This document shows positions 38,478 through 47,650 of a DNA stretch of 50,695 nucleotides, one piece after another. A program made the position numbers and the translations under genes. Every line of letters starts with the position of its first letter. Position 1 is the first letter of the stretch. The notes beneath the pieces are model-generated. The model was not told the DNA's origin. It made no database searches and saw nothing but the letters and a program-made list of their open reading frames with translations. The stretch lies in contig JASHOM010000077.1 of the NCBI GenBank assembly GCA_030041115.1, positions 1-50,695 of the forward strand, given 5' to 3'. Source of the DNA: Vulcanimicrobiota bacterium. Its GTDB lineage: Bacteria; Vulcanimicrobiota; Vulcanimicrobiia; Vulcanimicrobiales; Vulcanimicrobiaceae.

Positions 38478-39902
38478 ATGCCCAGCGTCTACATCGAGAC
38501 CTTCGGCTGTCAGATGAACGAAGCCGACTCCCGTTACATTGCCGAGCGCGCGGCGTCGGCCGGGTACAGCGTCGCCGCGGCTGCCGAAGAGGCGAACGTC
38601 GTCATCCTCAACACCTGTACGGTGCGCGACAGTGCGGAACGGCGCGCGTACGGCCGTATGAACCACTTCAAAGCGCTCAAGGATTCGGATCCCAGCGTGC
38701 GGTTGGTAGTCGCCGGCTGTTTGGCGGAGCAAGATCGCCGGCTCATGCGCGAGCGCGCGCCGCACGTCGATGCGATCTTCGGCACTGCGGAGCTGGCGCA
38801 ACTCGGCGATCAGCTCGCGGCATGGGAAGCGGACTTCGGCGAATCCCGGGCGCAGCGCGACGCTCGCGACGACATGCTGCGGTTCGCTCTCGGCGGCAGG
38901 GCCGACGGAGTCGCCGACGCGTTTTCGCGTCTGCGCGCCTTCGTCACGGTGCAGCGCGGCTGCTCCTACTACTGCACGTTTTGCATCGTGCCGCACGTGC
39001 GGGGCCGCTTCGACCATCGGCCACGGGGCGCGATCGTTGCAGAGGTGCGCGACCGGATAGCGCAGGGAGCTCGAGAGATCACGCTGGTCGGCCAAACGGT
39101 AAACGCTTGGCGCGATCCGGCCGGCGGCGCCGATTTCGGCGATCTTTGCGCGACCGTCGCACGGCAGCCGGGTTTGGAGCGGCTCACGTTCATCTCGCCG
39201 CATCCCAAGGATTTCACCGAGAAAGTTCTCGATCAACTCGGCGCGATTGCGCAGCTCAACCCGAGGATTCATCTGCCGCTGCAAGCGGCGAGCGACGCGA
39301 TCTTGCGGCGTATGAATCGGAAATACACGCTCGCCTCCTTCGATCGCGTCGTGACGTCGATTCGCCGGCGCATTCCCGAGTGCGCGATCACGACCGACCT
39401 CATCGTCGGGTTCCCCGGCGAGACGGAGGAAGATTTCGAGGCGACGCTCGAGTACGTCAACCGCGGCGTCTTTGCAAATGCTTTCACGTTTATTTATTCG
39501 ATTCGGCGCGGAACGCCGGCCGCACGTTGGGAGCAGGTGCCCAGAACCGTCGCGCTCGAGCGCTTCGGCCGTCTGCTCGACGCCCAGAATCGCGTGACCC
39601 GCGCCTATCACGACCGTAAGGTCGGGCGAATCGTACGCGCGCTCATCGTGGGGGACTCCAAGAAAGACGCGAGCCGCCTGACGGCCAAGACGGTCGATAA
39701 CGTCACGATCGTTGCGCGCAAGCCTCCGGACTACTCCGATTCGCCCGCGTGCGACGACCATCCCTACGCGCGAACGCCGTGGCTCGACGTCGCGATCGAA
39801 AGCGCGCACGTTTGGGGCTGCACCGGGACGGCACTGGGACGCGCCGAGCGATTCGCACAGAGCGCGCGCGCCGTAACGCAGCCGACGATCAGTCTGATCT
39901 AA
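38478..39902 (+). CDS. miaB: tRNA-2-methylthio-N6-dimethylallyladenosine synthase
   Basis: ETFGCQMNEADS, NTCTVRDSAE, GCSYYCTFCIVPHVRG radical-SAM motif, C-terminal TRAM. Confidence 0.95.
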   Translation: MPSVYIETFGCQMNEADSRYIAERAASAGYSVAAAAEEANVVILNTCTVRDSAERRAYGRMNHFKALKDSDPSVRLVVAGCLAEQDRRLMRERAPHVDAIFGTAELAQLGDQLAAWEADFGESRAQRDARDDMLRFALGGRADGVADAFSRLRAFVTVQRGCSYYCTFCIVPHVRGRFDHRPRGAIVAEVRDRIAQGAREITLVGQTVNAWRDPAGGADFGDLCATVARQPGLERLTFISPHPKDFTEKVLDQLGAIAQLNPRIHLPLQAASDAILRRMNRKYTLASFDRVVTSIRRRIPECAITTDLIVGFPGETEEDFEATLEYVNRGVFANAFTFIYSIRRGTPAARWEQVPRTVALERFGRLLDAQNRVTRAYHDRKVGRIVRALIVGDSKKDASRLTAKTVDNVTIVARKPPDYSDSPACDDHPYARTPWLDVAIESAHVWGCTGTALGRAERFAQSARAVTQPTISLI

Positions 39903-39905
39903 CCC

Positions 39906-42386
39906 ATGGCTGCGGCCAAGTTCTCCCCCATGCTCGAACAATACTTCGGAATGAAGGCCAAGCATCCCGAAGCGATTCTCCTTTCGCGAGTCGGCGATTT
40001 CTACGAAGCGTACGGCGATGATGCGGAAACGGTTGCGCGCGCGCTCCAGATCGCGCTGACGAGTAAGGAAGCCGGTGCGGGTAAGCGCGTCGCGATGGCC
40101 GGCGTGCCGCATCATGCGTTGGGCGGATACCTCGCGCGCCTCGTTGCCGCGCGATTCATCGTCGCGCTGGCCGAACAACTGGAGGCGCCGCAGCCGAACC
40201 GGCTCGTCCGTCGCGACGTCGTGCGGCTGGTGACGCCCGGCACGGTCATCGAGGAGCAGCTGCTCGACGGGAAGCAGAACAACTATCTAGCCGCCGTGGC
40301 CGCGGTGGCCGACACGTTTGCGCTGGCCTTTGTCGACGTGTCGACGAGCTATTGCGCCGCGACCGCGATCGCCGGCGACGACGCCTACGACGAGCTGCTT
40401 GCGGAGCTGGCGCGGATCGGTCCCGTGGAGATCGTCGCCGACGTTCCCGCCGATCTGCGAGCCTCGATGAGCCCGGTCGTGGAAACGATGGGCGCGCGAT
40501 TGGTCACGCCGGGCCTCGGCGCCGTCGAAACGCGCGCGCGCGAGTCGTTCGACGGCTTTTCCATCGACGAGTCGCTGGCCATCCATCGGGCGCTCGAAGC
40601 GCTGGCCGCGTTCGTCCGGCGCACCGGCGTCACCAACGGCGAAGGCGTTCCGGGCGAACCGAACCTCTATCGGCGGCAGCATTTTCTGGCGCTGGATCCC
40701 GCAACGCGCAAGCATCTCGAGCTGACGCGCGCCGCCGGTCAGAACGCGCGGGCTACCCTTCTCGCGACCCTAGACTCGTGCGTGACGTCAATGGGTTCGC
40801 GCATGCTGGGCCGCTGGATACTCGCACCGCTCGTCGATCGCGAGCGCATTACGGCACGTCAAGATGCGGTCGGCTCGTTCGTCGGCGAACATTCTCGACG
40901 CGACGCGATTCGCGAGCTGCTCAAAGGGGCGTTCGATCTCGAACGAATCGCGCAGAAGATTCGCTTCCGCCGGGCGATGCCGCGCGATCTGGCGTCCTTG
41001 CGGCGAACGCTCGAGATCCTTCGGCCACTCGCGCAGGTCGCGCCGCCGGTGCTCGCACCGCTGCTCGGACGCATCGCCGATTTCAGCGACGTGCTCGCTG
41101 ATTTGCAGCGCACGCTCTCGGACGAACCGCCCGCGACGCCGAGCGACGGCGGGGCGATTCGTCCGCAGGCCGACCCGGAGCTCGCCGAGTGTCTCGCCTT
41201 GCGAACCGACGCGCGGGCCAAGCTGTTCGAGCTCGAGCAACGCGAGCGCGAGCGCACCGGCATCAAGACCCTCAAAGTGAAATACGCGAGTCCCTTCGGC
41301 TACGCGATCGAGGTGGGCAAAAGCTACGCCGATTCCGTCCCCCCGGAGTACGTGCGGAAGCAGACGCTGACGAGCGGAGAGCGCTACGTCACGCCGGAGC
41401 TCAAGGAGCTCGAGCTGGCGATCTCCGGCGCGCAAACGCGCCAGGAGCGGCTCGAGCAAGAACTCTTCGATGCGCTGCTCGAACGAATCGCCGGCCGAGT
41501 CGAGGCATTGTTGGCAGCCGCAGATGCGATCGCCGAAATCGACGTTCTCACCTCGCTCGCGCAATGCGCGGCCGAGCGCGGCTACGTTCGACCGAGCTTC
41601 GTCGACGAGAGCATCGTGACCATCGACGACGGACGCCACCCCGTCATGGAGGCGGCGCTGCACTCGAAGTTCGTGCCCAACGATCTGGACCTGCAGGCAA
41701 CGCAGCGCCGCTTCCTGCTCCTGACGGGTCCGAACATGGGCGGTAAGTCCACCTATCTACGGCAAACGGGGCTGCTCGCGATCATGGCGCAGATCGGTTC
41801 GTTCGTGCCGGCAAAGAAAATGGTGCTGGGCATCGTGGACCGCATGTTCACCCGAATCGGAGCGGGCGACGATCTCGCATCGGGTCAGTCGACCTTCTAC
41901 ATGGAAATGGCCGAGGCCGCCACCATTCTGCGGCGCAGCACGCAGCGCTCGTTGCTGTTGATCGACGAAGTCGGGCGCGGGACCGGGACGCTCGACGGAC
42001 TCGCGATCGCACAAGCGATCTGCGAATTTCTCCTTTCGCTTGGCGAACGGACGCCGCTCGTGCTCTTTGCAACGCACTTCCACGAGCTCTGCGCGCTGAG
42101 CGATCACTGGAGCAGCGTGGTCAACTATCACATCACCGCGGTCGAGAATACCTCGCGCGGCGGCGCGCCCGTCTTTTCGCATCGCGTTCAGCCGGGAAGC
42201 TCGTCGCGCTCGTTCGGAATCGAAGTCGCGCGCATGGCTGGACTGCCCGAAGCGGTCGTGGAGCGGGCCCGTGAGATTGCCGACGCACTTTCCGGTGAAG
42301 CGGACGTCGAAGCGCGCGTCCCGATGCGCAAAAAGATGCCGAAGCGAGCACCCACGGAAAGCCAGCTTTCGCTGCTGCGATCCTGA
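39906..42386 (+). CDS. mutS: DNA mismatch repair protein MutS
   Basis: LSRVGDFYEAYGDDA, LTGPNMGGKSTYLRQTGLLAIMAQIGSFVPA, LIDEVGRGTGTLDG. Confidence 0.97.
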   Translation: MAAAKFSPMLEQYFGMKAKHPEAILLSRVGDFYEAYGDDAETVARALQIALTSKEAGAGKRVAMAGVPHHALGGYLARLVAARFIVALAEQLEAPQPNRLVRRDVVRLVTPGTVIEEQLLDGKQNNYLAAVAAVADTFALAFVDVSTSYCAATAIAGDDAYDELLAELARIGPVEIVADVPADLRASMSPVVETMGARLVTPGLGAVETRARESFDGFSIDESLAIHRALEALAAFVRRTGVTNGEGVPGEPNLYRRQHFLALDPATRKHLELTRAAGQNARATLLATLDSCVTSMGSRMLGRWILAPLVDRERITARQDAVGSFVGEHSRRDAIRELLKGAFDLERIAQKIRFRRAMPRDLASLRRTLEILRPLAQVAPPVLAPLLGRIADFSDVLADLQRTLSDEPPATPSDGGAIRPQADPELAECLALRTDARAKLFELEQRERERTGIKTLKVKYASPFGYAIEVGKSYADSVPPEYVRKQTLTSGERYVTPELKELELAISGAQTRQERLEQELFDALLERIAGRVEALLAAADAIAEIDVLTSLAQCAAERGYVRPSFVDESIVTIDDGRHPVMEAALHSKFVPNDLDLQATQRRFLLLTGPNMGGKSTYLRQTGLLAIMAQIGSFVPAKKMVLGIVDRMFTRIGAGDDLASGQSTFYMEMAEAATILRRSTQRSLLLIDEVGRGTGTLDGLAIAQAICEFLLSLGERTPLVLFATHFHELCALSDHWSSVVNYHITAVENTSRGGAPVFSHRVQPGSSSRSFGIEVARMAGLPEAVVERAREIADALSGEADVEARVPMRKKMPKRAPTESQLSLLRS

Positions 42387-42413
42387 GAATCGGTTGAGCG
42401 CCGCGGAGAGGGG

Positions 42414-43046
42414 TTGGCGGCGCGCCGCCGGAAGGGCGAAACCTTGAGAATCTCGTTCGCGCGCTTGGGATTCTGCGTACCGGTCGCCGTAATCGCCGCC
42501 GCTATCGCCGATCCGATCGTAGAGTTCGGTTCGAACGCCGGCTGGTTCGGGGCCGGAAGCTTTACCGATCGCAGCAACATCGACGTCGCCCCCGCACTGC
42601 TCGCCGGTATCGCGCTGCTGGTGATTTTGGTCGTGCGCGGCGCCCACGCGATCGTGTCGGGCAGCGCGGCGGACGGCCGAAACCTCGGATCGCTCCCATG
42701 GATTTTCGCACTCCAAATCCTGACGCTCTTTGGGATGGAGACGGCGGAGCAGTTCGTGGTGTTCGGACATGCGTTGGGTCCGACGATCTGGCTGGGTGCG
42801 CCACCCCCCATTAGTTTGGCCGTTCATGCCGCCGTTTGCCTGGCCGTGACGTACGCCATCGTGCGATCGAGGCGAACGCTTGCGGCGACGACCCTGCGCG
42901 TCATCGCGCTCATCGAGGCGATCGCGCGTTTCAGCGCGCGCGTCCCGCTGCCGGAATTCACCCGCCGCTTCGCGGTGGCGTGTTTCGCGATTCTTCTGCC
43001 CGTTTTCTGCACGATCGGAGAACGCGCGCCCCCCCGGCTTAGCTAG
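42414..43046 (+). CDS. Hypothetical polytopic membrane protein
   Basis: Four to five hydrophobic segments; downstream of mutS on same strand. Confidence 0.6.
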   Translation: MAARRRKGETLRISFARLGFCVPVAVIAAAIADPIVEFGSNAGWFGAGSFTDRSNIDVAPALLAGIALLVILVVRGAHAIVSGSAADGRNLGSLPWIFALQILTLFGMETAEQFVVFGHALGPTIWLGAPPPISLAVHAAVCLAVTYAIVRSRRTLAATTLRVIALIEAIARFSARVPLPEFTRRFAVACFAILLPVFCTIGERAPPRLS

Positions 43047-43072
43047 AAGACCGCATTCGCAGCCTCCCTGCG

Positions 43073-43092
43073 GGCGGCGGCTCGCCGCCGCC
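43073..43092. other. Strong GC hairpin upstream of the LCP gene
   Basis: GGCGGCGGC-TC-GCCGCCGCC perfect 9-bp stem, no U-tract. Confidence 0.6.
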
Positions 43093-43115
43093 GAGGGCGT
43101 CATTGGGGGAAAACC

Positions 43116-44237
43116 ATGTTTGCAAAGCAATGGGTACGCGTCGCGGCGATCGCGACCGCGGCCGTCGTGTCGGTGGCGGCCGGATACGTGGCTTTACGCG
43201 GGCCGATCCGCCAGCAGGTCGTAGCGCAAACCGCGCGCCGATCCTTTGGACAGCTGAAGCTCAATCTTCTGATCCTCGGCTATCAAGCCGATGAAATGAC
43301 GACCGACACGATCATTCTCGCGCACCTGGACGTGAGCCGCCGCACCGCGACGCTCGTTTCGATTCCGCGCGACACGTGGGTCCGCGTGCCGGGCGAAGGT
43401 TATGCCAAGATCAACTCGGCCTACGCGTTCGGCGGCGCGCACGCGACGGCCAGGGTCACGAGCAAGCTTTTGGGCGGCGTTCCAATCGACGCGATCGTGG
43501 CGTTGCAGCCGGAAGGCGCGGCGGCGATCGTCGAGGCGATGGGCGGGCTCGACGTCAACGTCGATGAGACCATGAACTACGACGACGACAGCGGCGACCT
43601 TCACATCCATCTTCAGCGGGGCGAACAACACCTCACGGGCGATCAAGTGGCCGGCTACGTGCGCTTCCGGGAAGATCCTGCGTCGGACTTTGGCCGGGTA
43701 AAAAGGCAGCAGCAGGTGCTCAAGCTCTTGATCGACCAAGTTAGCGAACCTCAAAATTGGGCCAAGCTGCCGCAGATTCTACGACTCGCGCGCAAACGGG
43801 TGAACACGACGATGAGCGATCGCCAGCTAGTTTCGTTGTTGGCGATCTACCGCAACGTACCGGACGAGAACATCCGCTCGTTCACGCTTCCGAGCAAAGC
43901 CGGGTGGATTGGCGACGCGTCGGTCGTCTTCGCCGATCCGCGTTGGGCAAAGCTGATCGGCGCCGTTCTCTTCGGCCGTAGCGATCCGCCGCAGGACGAG
44001 GTCCTCGTCGCCAACGCCACGGGAAACGCGATGCTCGACGGAACGATCGTGGGAGCGTTGCGCGGCGCCGGCTGGAACGTCCCGACCTTCGTCGACGCAA
44101 AGCCGAAGCGGCGTAGCGTCGTGGTGGGCACCTCGCCGGCCGCCATCGCGCTCGCGAAAGCCTTCGCCACGACGATTCGCCCAGGCTCGAAGACCGCGCT
44201 CGTTCTCGGTGCCGATCTCGCGCCCGACACCGAGTGA
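43116..44237 (+). CDS. LytR-CpsA-Psr (LCP) family protein with LytR_C-like C-terminus
   Basis: LLILGYQADEMTTDTIILAHLDVSRRTATLVSIPRDTWVRVPG...KINSAYAFGG; VLVANATGNAMLDGTIVGALRGAGW. Confidence 0.9.
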   Translation: MFAKQWVRVAAIATAAVVSVAAGYVALRGPIRQQVVAQTARRSFGQLKLNLLILGYQADEMTTDTIILAHLDVSRRTATLVSIPRDTWVRVPGEGYAKINSAYAFGGAHATARVTSKLLGGVPIDAIVALQPEGAAAIVEAMGGLDVNVDETMNYDDDSGDLHIHLQRGEQHLTGDQVAGYVRFREDPASDFGRVKRQQQVLKLLIDQVSEPQNWAKLPQILRLARKRVNTTMSDRQLVSLLAIYRNVPDENIRSFTLPSKAGWIGDASVVFADPRWAKLIGAVLFGRSDPPQDEVLVANATGNAMLDGTIVGALRGAGWNVPTFVDAKPKRRSVVVGTSPAAIALAKAFATTIRPGSKTALVLGADLAPDTE

Positions 44238-44244
44238 GACGCCC

Positions 44245-45573
44245 TTAGCCCCCGAGAGCCGGGAAGATGATTTGCGCCGTAGAGATCAGCGTCAGCATGC
44301 CCACGAGGAACGCGGTCGTCCAGGCAATGACGTTGAAAAGGGAGCTGTTCGTCCATGCCCCCATCAACCGTCTGTCGTTGATGAGCAATAGCATGAGAAC
44401 GAGAACGACCGGCAGCAGCACGCCGTTGAGCACTTGCGAATAGAAGATGATTCCGCCCAGCGGCGCACCCGGAATCACGACGACGCCGGCGCCGATGACG
44501 ATGAGCGCGAGGTAGAAGCCGTAAAAGATCGGAGCTTCAAAGAAGCGGTGGTCGACCCCGCGCTCGAATCCGAAGGCCTCGCAGACGTAGTATGCGGTCG
44601 AGAGCGGAAGAATCGAGGCCGTGAAAACGGCCGCGTTGAGCAATCCCAACGCGAAGAGCAGCGCCGCGAACTTTCCGGCGATGGGCGCGAGCGCGACGGC
44701 AACGTCGCCGACGCTGTTGCTCACGTTGATCGCATGTCCGCCGGCATGAAGGTTGTGGATGTAGATCGTCGCCGCGCAGGCCACGATGATGAAATACGCG
44801 ATCACGTCGGTCCATATTCCACCGGTTACCACGTCGAGGCGCGAGTAGCGATAATCATCCTCGCGGATGCCTTTGTCGACCACTGCTGCTTGAATGTAAA
44901 ACTGCATCCATGGCGATATCGTCGTGCCGATCACGGCAATGATCATGATGACGTACGCCTTCGACGCTTGAAAGTGCGGGATCACGCTCTGACGTACGAC
45001 GTCGCCCCAATCGGGACGAACCATGAAGGCGCTGACCACGTACGCAACGTAGACCAAGCAGAAGAAGAAAAAGATCCGCTCGACGAGCTTGGCCGTCCCC
45101 CGCGTGACTGTGAGAAAGACGAAGAGCGCCGCGCCCAGGACCATGGCGATTTTGAAGGCTTCGGCATTCGAAACGTGCAGATAGCCGCCAAAGATCGGGG
45201 CGGATGCCGCCACACCGGCGAATTCGGTAGCCGTATTGCCGACGTCGCCGAGAACGAACAGAAGGAGACACCAGAACGTCACCTTTACTCCGAAGTTCTC
45301 GCGAATGAGGTCGGCTAATCCCTTGCCCGTGACCGCGCCCATGCGGGCGCACATTTCCTGAACGACGACGAGCGCGACCGTGATCGGCACCAACAGCCAG
45401 AGTAGCGAATAGCCGAACTGCGCGCCTGCCTGCGAATAGGTCCAGATGCCGCCGACGTCGTTGTCGGCGTTTGCGGTGATGATGCCGGGGCCGACGATCG
45501 ACAGAAACATGATGATCGAGCGCCAAACGTTCGGGCGGGCGACTCGCTTTGCCGGCATGGTTTGCGCGGTCAT
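44245..45573 (-). CDS. NRAMP-superfamily divalent metal transporter, atypical (NRMT/Mg2+-type proposed)
   Basis: NRAMP fold sequence GPGIITANADNDVGGIWTYSQAG in TM1 and GTTISPWMQFYIQAAVVDKG in TM6; canonical DPGN and MPH motifs replaced. Confidence 0.88.
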   Translation of the reverse strand: MTAQTMPAKRVARPNVWRSIIMFLSIVGPGIITANADNDVGGIWTYSQAGAQFGYSLLWLLVPITVALVVVQEMCARMGAVTGKGLADLIRENFGVKVTFWCLLLFVLGDVGNTATEFAGVAASAPIFGGYLHVSNAEAFKIAMVLGAALFVFLTVTRGTAKLVERIFFFFCLVYVAYVVSAFMVRPDWGDVVRQSVIPHFQASKAYVIMIIAVIGTTISPWMQFYIQAAVVDKGIREDDYRYSRLDVVTGGIWTDVIAYFIIVACAATIYIHNLHAGGHAINVSNSVGDVAVALAPIAGKFAALLFALGLLNAAVFTASILPLSTAYYVCEAFGFERGVDHRFFEAPIFYGFYLALIVIGAGVVVIPGAPLGGIIFYSQVLNGVLLPVVLVLMLLLINDRRLMGAWTNSSLFNVIAWTTAFLVGMLTLISTAQIIFPALGG

Positions 45574-45612
45574 CGCTTGCGGCTCATTCCGGATCGGAGC
45601 AGCGCCGGCGTC

Positions 45613-46989
45613 TCAAATCTGCACATGATATCGCAGCCCGAATATCGCGACCGGACCTCGCGCCGCGTTATACGCGGGGTTTCGAACGAACTGGTAATCG
45701 GCGGTAACTGCCGCATCCGCACCGACACCCGCCTTGTAGTACGCTTCGACGATTCGTTCAGCCGCGTACGAGAGGGCCCCGTCGCCTATCAGTATGCCAA
45801 GTCCGCCGGCTGCGAAGTATTGCTGCGCCGGAGCCGAGATCGCGTTCACTACTCCGGCGAGTCCGATGGCGTCGTTGGGACGGCCGTAGAGTCCGCCATC
45901 GACCGATACTCCGGCACAGGCCGACCGGTCGACGTCCGTGAACTCAAAAGCCTCGTACGTTCCGTTCATCGCACTGAGCCGGCCGAAGACGCCGACGTGA
46001 GGAGCAAGCTCCTGATAGGCGTTGACGCCGCCGCCCAGCTTCCAATGACGCGCCGTTCTGACGGCGGCGGTGCTTGGCGGCTGCCCGCTGCCGGCGGCTG
46101 CCGCGAGCGCGTCGGCGTACGATCCCATGAAACCGTAGTCGCCGTAGACGAGTGCTTTGATCGCTCCCGGACGTCCGCCGAATAGCGAGGTTCGCCGCTC
46201 GAACTCGACGATCGGAGAATATTCAAAGAATGGCACCGGTTCGATCGCGATCGTGTTCGGCACGGTTGAGAGCTGAAACAATCCCACGCGCAGGGTCGAT
46301 CGTGAAGAGTAGAGTTCCGCGCTCAAACCGTAGGTATATCCCCAAGCGTCCGCGGCGTAATCGAACGAACCCATGTCGATGATCGACCAGTTCATAAAGT
46401 CGTTTGAAGGATCGTGCGCATAGGGATTCGTGTCAAAGACGTCCGTGACGGCGAACTTTCCGAACGTTAGCGTCAGGCGATTCGGGCTTACCGCGGTGCC
46501 GAGCTGATTGACGCCGGGGTCGACCGTCAGGAGCGGCGTGCCGAAATTGAACGTTTGGCGCAAGAACAGACGCTGAACTCGCTCGTACGTACTTGCGCTG
46601 CCGACCTTGTAGGCTTCGCCGGAGACGTATCCTGCGACCCCGAACGTTCCCGAGTACGGAGCCGGCGCGCCCGGCGGGTTGGGAAATCCGAGGCCGTAGC
46701 CTTGGTCGGCTTCAGGATTTACGTAGAATTCGGCGCCTTTCCAAAGCCGCAAACCGAGGAAAAGCGTCGTGGAGAACGTCTTCGCCGTGTCGGCGTTAGG
46801 ATCGAGGCTTTGCGAGCCCGAGTAGGCGGCGGCGAACTCCCCGTGATACTGCTGAACGTCCGTCGCTTGGCCGTGAATGCTCCATTGCTCGGCCTTTGGG
46901 GCGGCCGAAGGTGACGGTGACGAACTGGGAGCGGTCGTCGCTACGGGTGTCGCCGTTTGCAGCGCCGCGAGAAGGGCAGCGAGCAGCAT
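45613..46989 (-). CDS. Outer-membrane porin, OprB/carbohydrate-porin-like
   Basis: WSIHGQATDVQQYHGEFAAAYSGSQSL, LTFGKFAVTDVFDTNPYAHDPSNDFMNWSIIDMGSFDYAADAWGYTYGLSAEL, terminal FGLRYHVQI. Confidence 0.82.
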   Translation of the reverse strand: MLLAALLAALQTATPVATTAPSSSPSPSAAPKAEQWSIHGQATDVQQYHGEFAAAYSGSQSLDPNADTAKTFSTTLFLGLRLWKGAEFYVNPEADQGYGLGFPNPPGAPAPYSGTFGVAGYVSGEAYKVGSASTYERVQRLFLRQTFNFGTPLLTVDPGVNQLGTAVSPNRLTLTFGKFAVTDVFDTNPYAHDPSNDFMNWSIIDMGSFDYAADAWGYTYGLSAELYSSRSTLRVGLFQLSTVPNTIAIEPVPFFEYSPIVEFERRTSLFGGRPGAIKALVYGDYGFMGSYADALAAAAGSGQPPSTAAVRTARHWKLGGGVNAYQELAPHVGVFGRLSAMNGTYEAFEFTDVDRSACAGVSVDGGLYGRPNDAIGLAGVVNAISAPAQQYFAAGGLGILIGDGALSYAAERIVEAYYKAGVGADAAVTADYQFVRNPAYNAARGPVAIFGLRYHVQI

Positions 46990-47029
46990 GCGCTTCCACT
47001 AATGCCTCATGCCGAATGTCACGCTGCGG

Positions 47030-47176
47030 CTAGCTGACGAGTGCTCGCCAAAAGCTGAACGGGGCGCTACCGTTCTGTCCCTGGTTTGCCCGCAAGCTGT
47101 CGTTATGAAAGCCTGCATCTCGCGGCCGAACGACGTTGCGGCCAAAGGCAATCAGAGCTGCCAGAATTTTTTTCAT
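47030..47176 (-). CDS. Small ORF (48 aa) with strong RBS and signal-like N-terminus, between riboswitch terminator and porin
   Basis: AGGAGG-tacgtgtc-ATG; MKKILAALIAFGRNVVRPRDAGFHNDSLRANQGQNGSAPFSFWRALVS*. Confidence 0.35.
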   Translation of the reverse strand: MKKILAALIAFGRNVVRPRDAGFHNDSLRANQGQNGSAPFSFWRALVS

Positions 47177-47312
47177 GACACGTACCTCCTAGTGGTGAAC
47201 GGTTTGCCGCGCCGAATGCACGGCGCGGCGCAAAAATAGCCGGCTCGTTCCGAGCCGCGCGCACGAGCTACTGCCTGGTCCGTCGTCCATGGCGAGGCAT
47301 CACCCCCTTTCC

Positions 47313-47352
47313 AAAATAAAAAACTGTCGCCGCTCCCCGCAAGCCGACAGTT
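47313..47352 (-). terminator. Intrinsic terminator of the M-box expression platform
   Basis: Minus strand AACTGTCG...CGACAGTT followed by TTTTATTTT. Confidence 0.85.
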
Positions 47353-47385
47353 CGAGAAACCTTGCGCGATCAAATCGCGCCATCT

Positions 47386-47592
47386 CCCTCAATGTCGAGC
47401 TTTAGCACCGCACGACGTAGGCCTCCTTGTCATTCCGAGCCCTTCGGCTATGTTCGGGATGAACTTCATCGAGGAGGTCAGCCGCATTAGATTCCGCCTT
47501 GATTCGGCGGGATCTGGTCACCCGTTGGGGTCTCTCGACCTTTCCGGGCAGCGGCGTCTCTTCGTACAGACGCCTCACCTAACGAGGAATCC
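47386..47592 (-). promoter_or_regulatory. M-box (ykoK leader) Mg2+-sensing riboswitch aptamer
   Basis: Minus strand CTCGTTAGGTGAGGC...GCCGCTGCCCGGAAAGGTC...GACCCCAACGGGT...CTAATGCGGCTG...GTGCTAAAGCTCGACATTGAGGG: matches the conserved blocks of the M-box in order. Confidence 0.9.
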
Positions 47593-47599
47593 TTCAACC

Positions 47600-47627
47600 A
47601 GGATACTCGTGACCGAGGCTTTGTCAA
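47600..47627 (-). promoter_or_regulatory. Sigma70-type promoter driving the M-box leader
   Basis: Minus strand TTGACA - 16 nt - TATCCT; predicted TSS about 47593, just before the M-box. Confidence 0.75.
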
Positions 47628-47650
47628 CCCCGAGCCGCGAACTGCTCGTC

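Noticed and set aside
38325-40178. 617 aa minus-strand ORF opposite miaB
   Set aside because: Shadow ORF; plus strand has unmistakable MiaB and MutS motifs.
47440-47590. Repeat-like TGTCATTCCGAGCCCTTCGG...AACTTCATC segment considered as a dispersed repeat
   Set aside because: It falls within the M-box region on the minus strand, which explains its structure better.
47450-47608. MutL N-terminal extension (MFGMNFIEEVSRIRF...)
   Set aside because: Encoded antisense to the M-box aptamer and outside the conserved MutL N-terminus.
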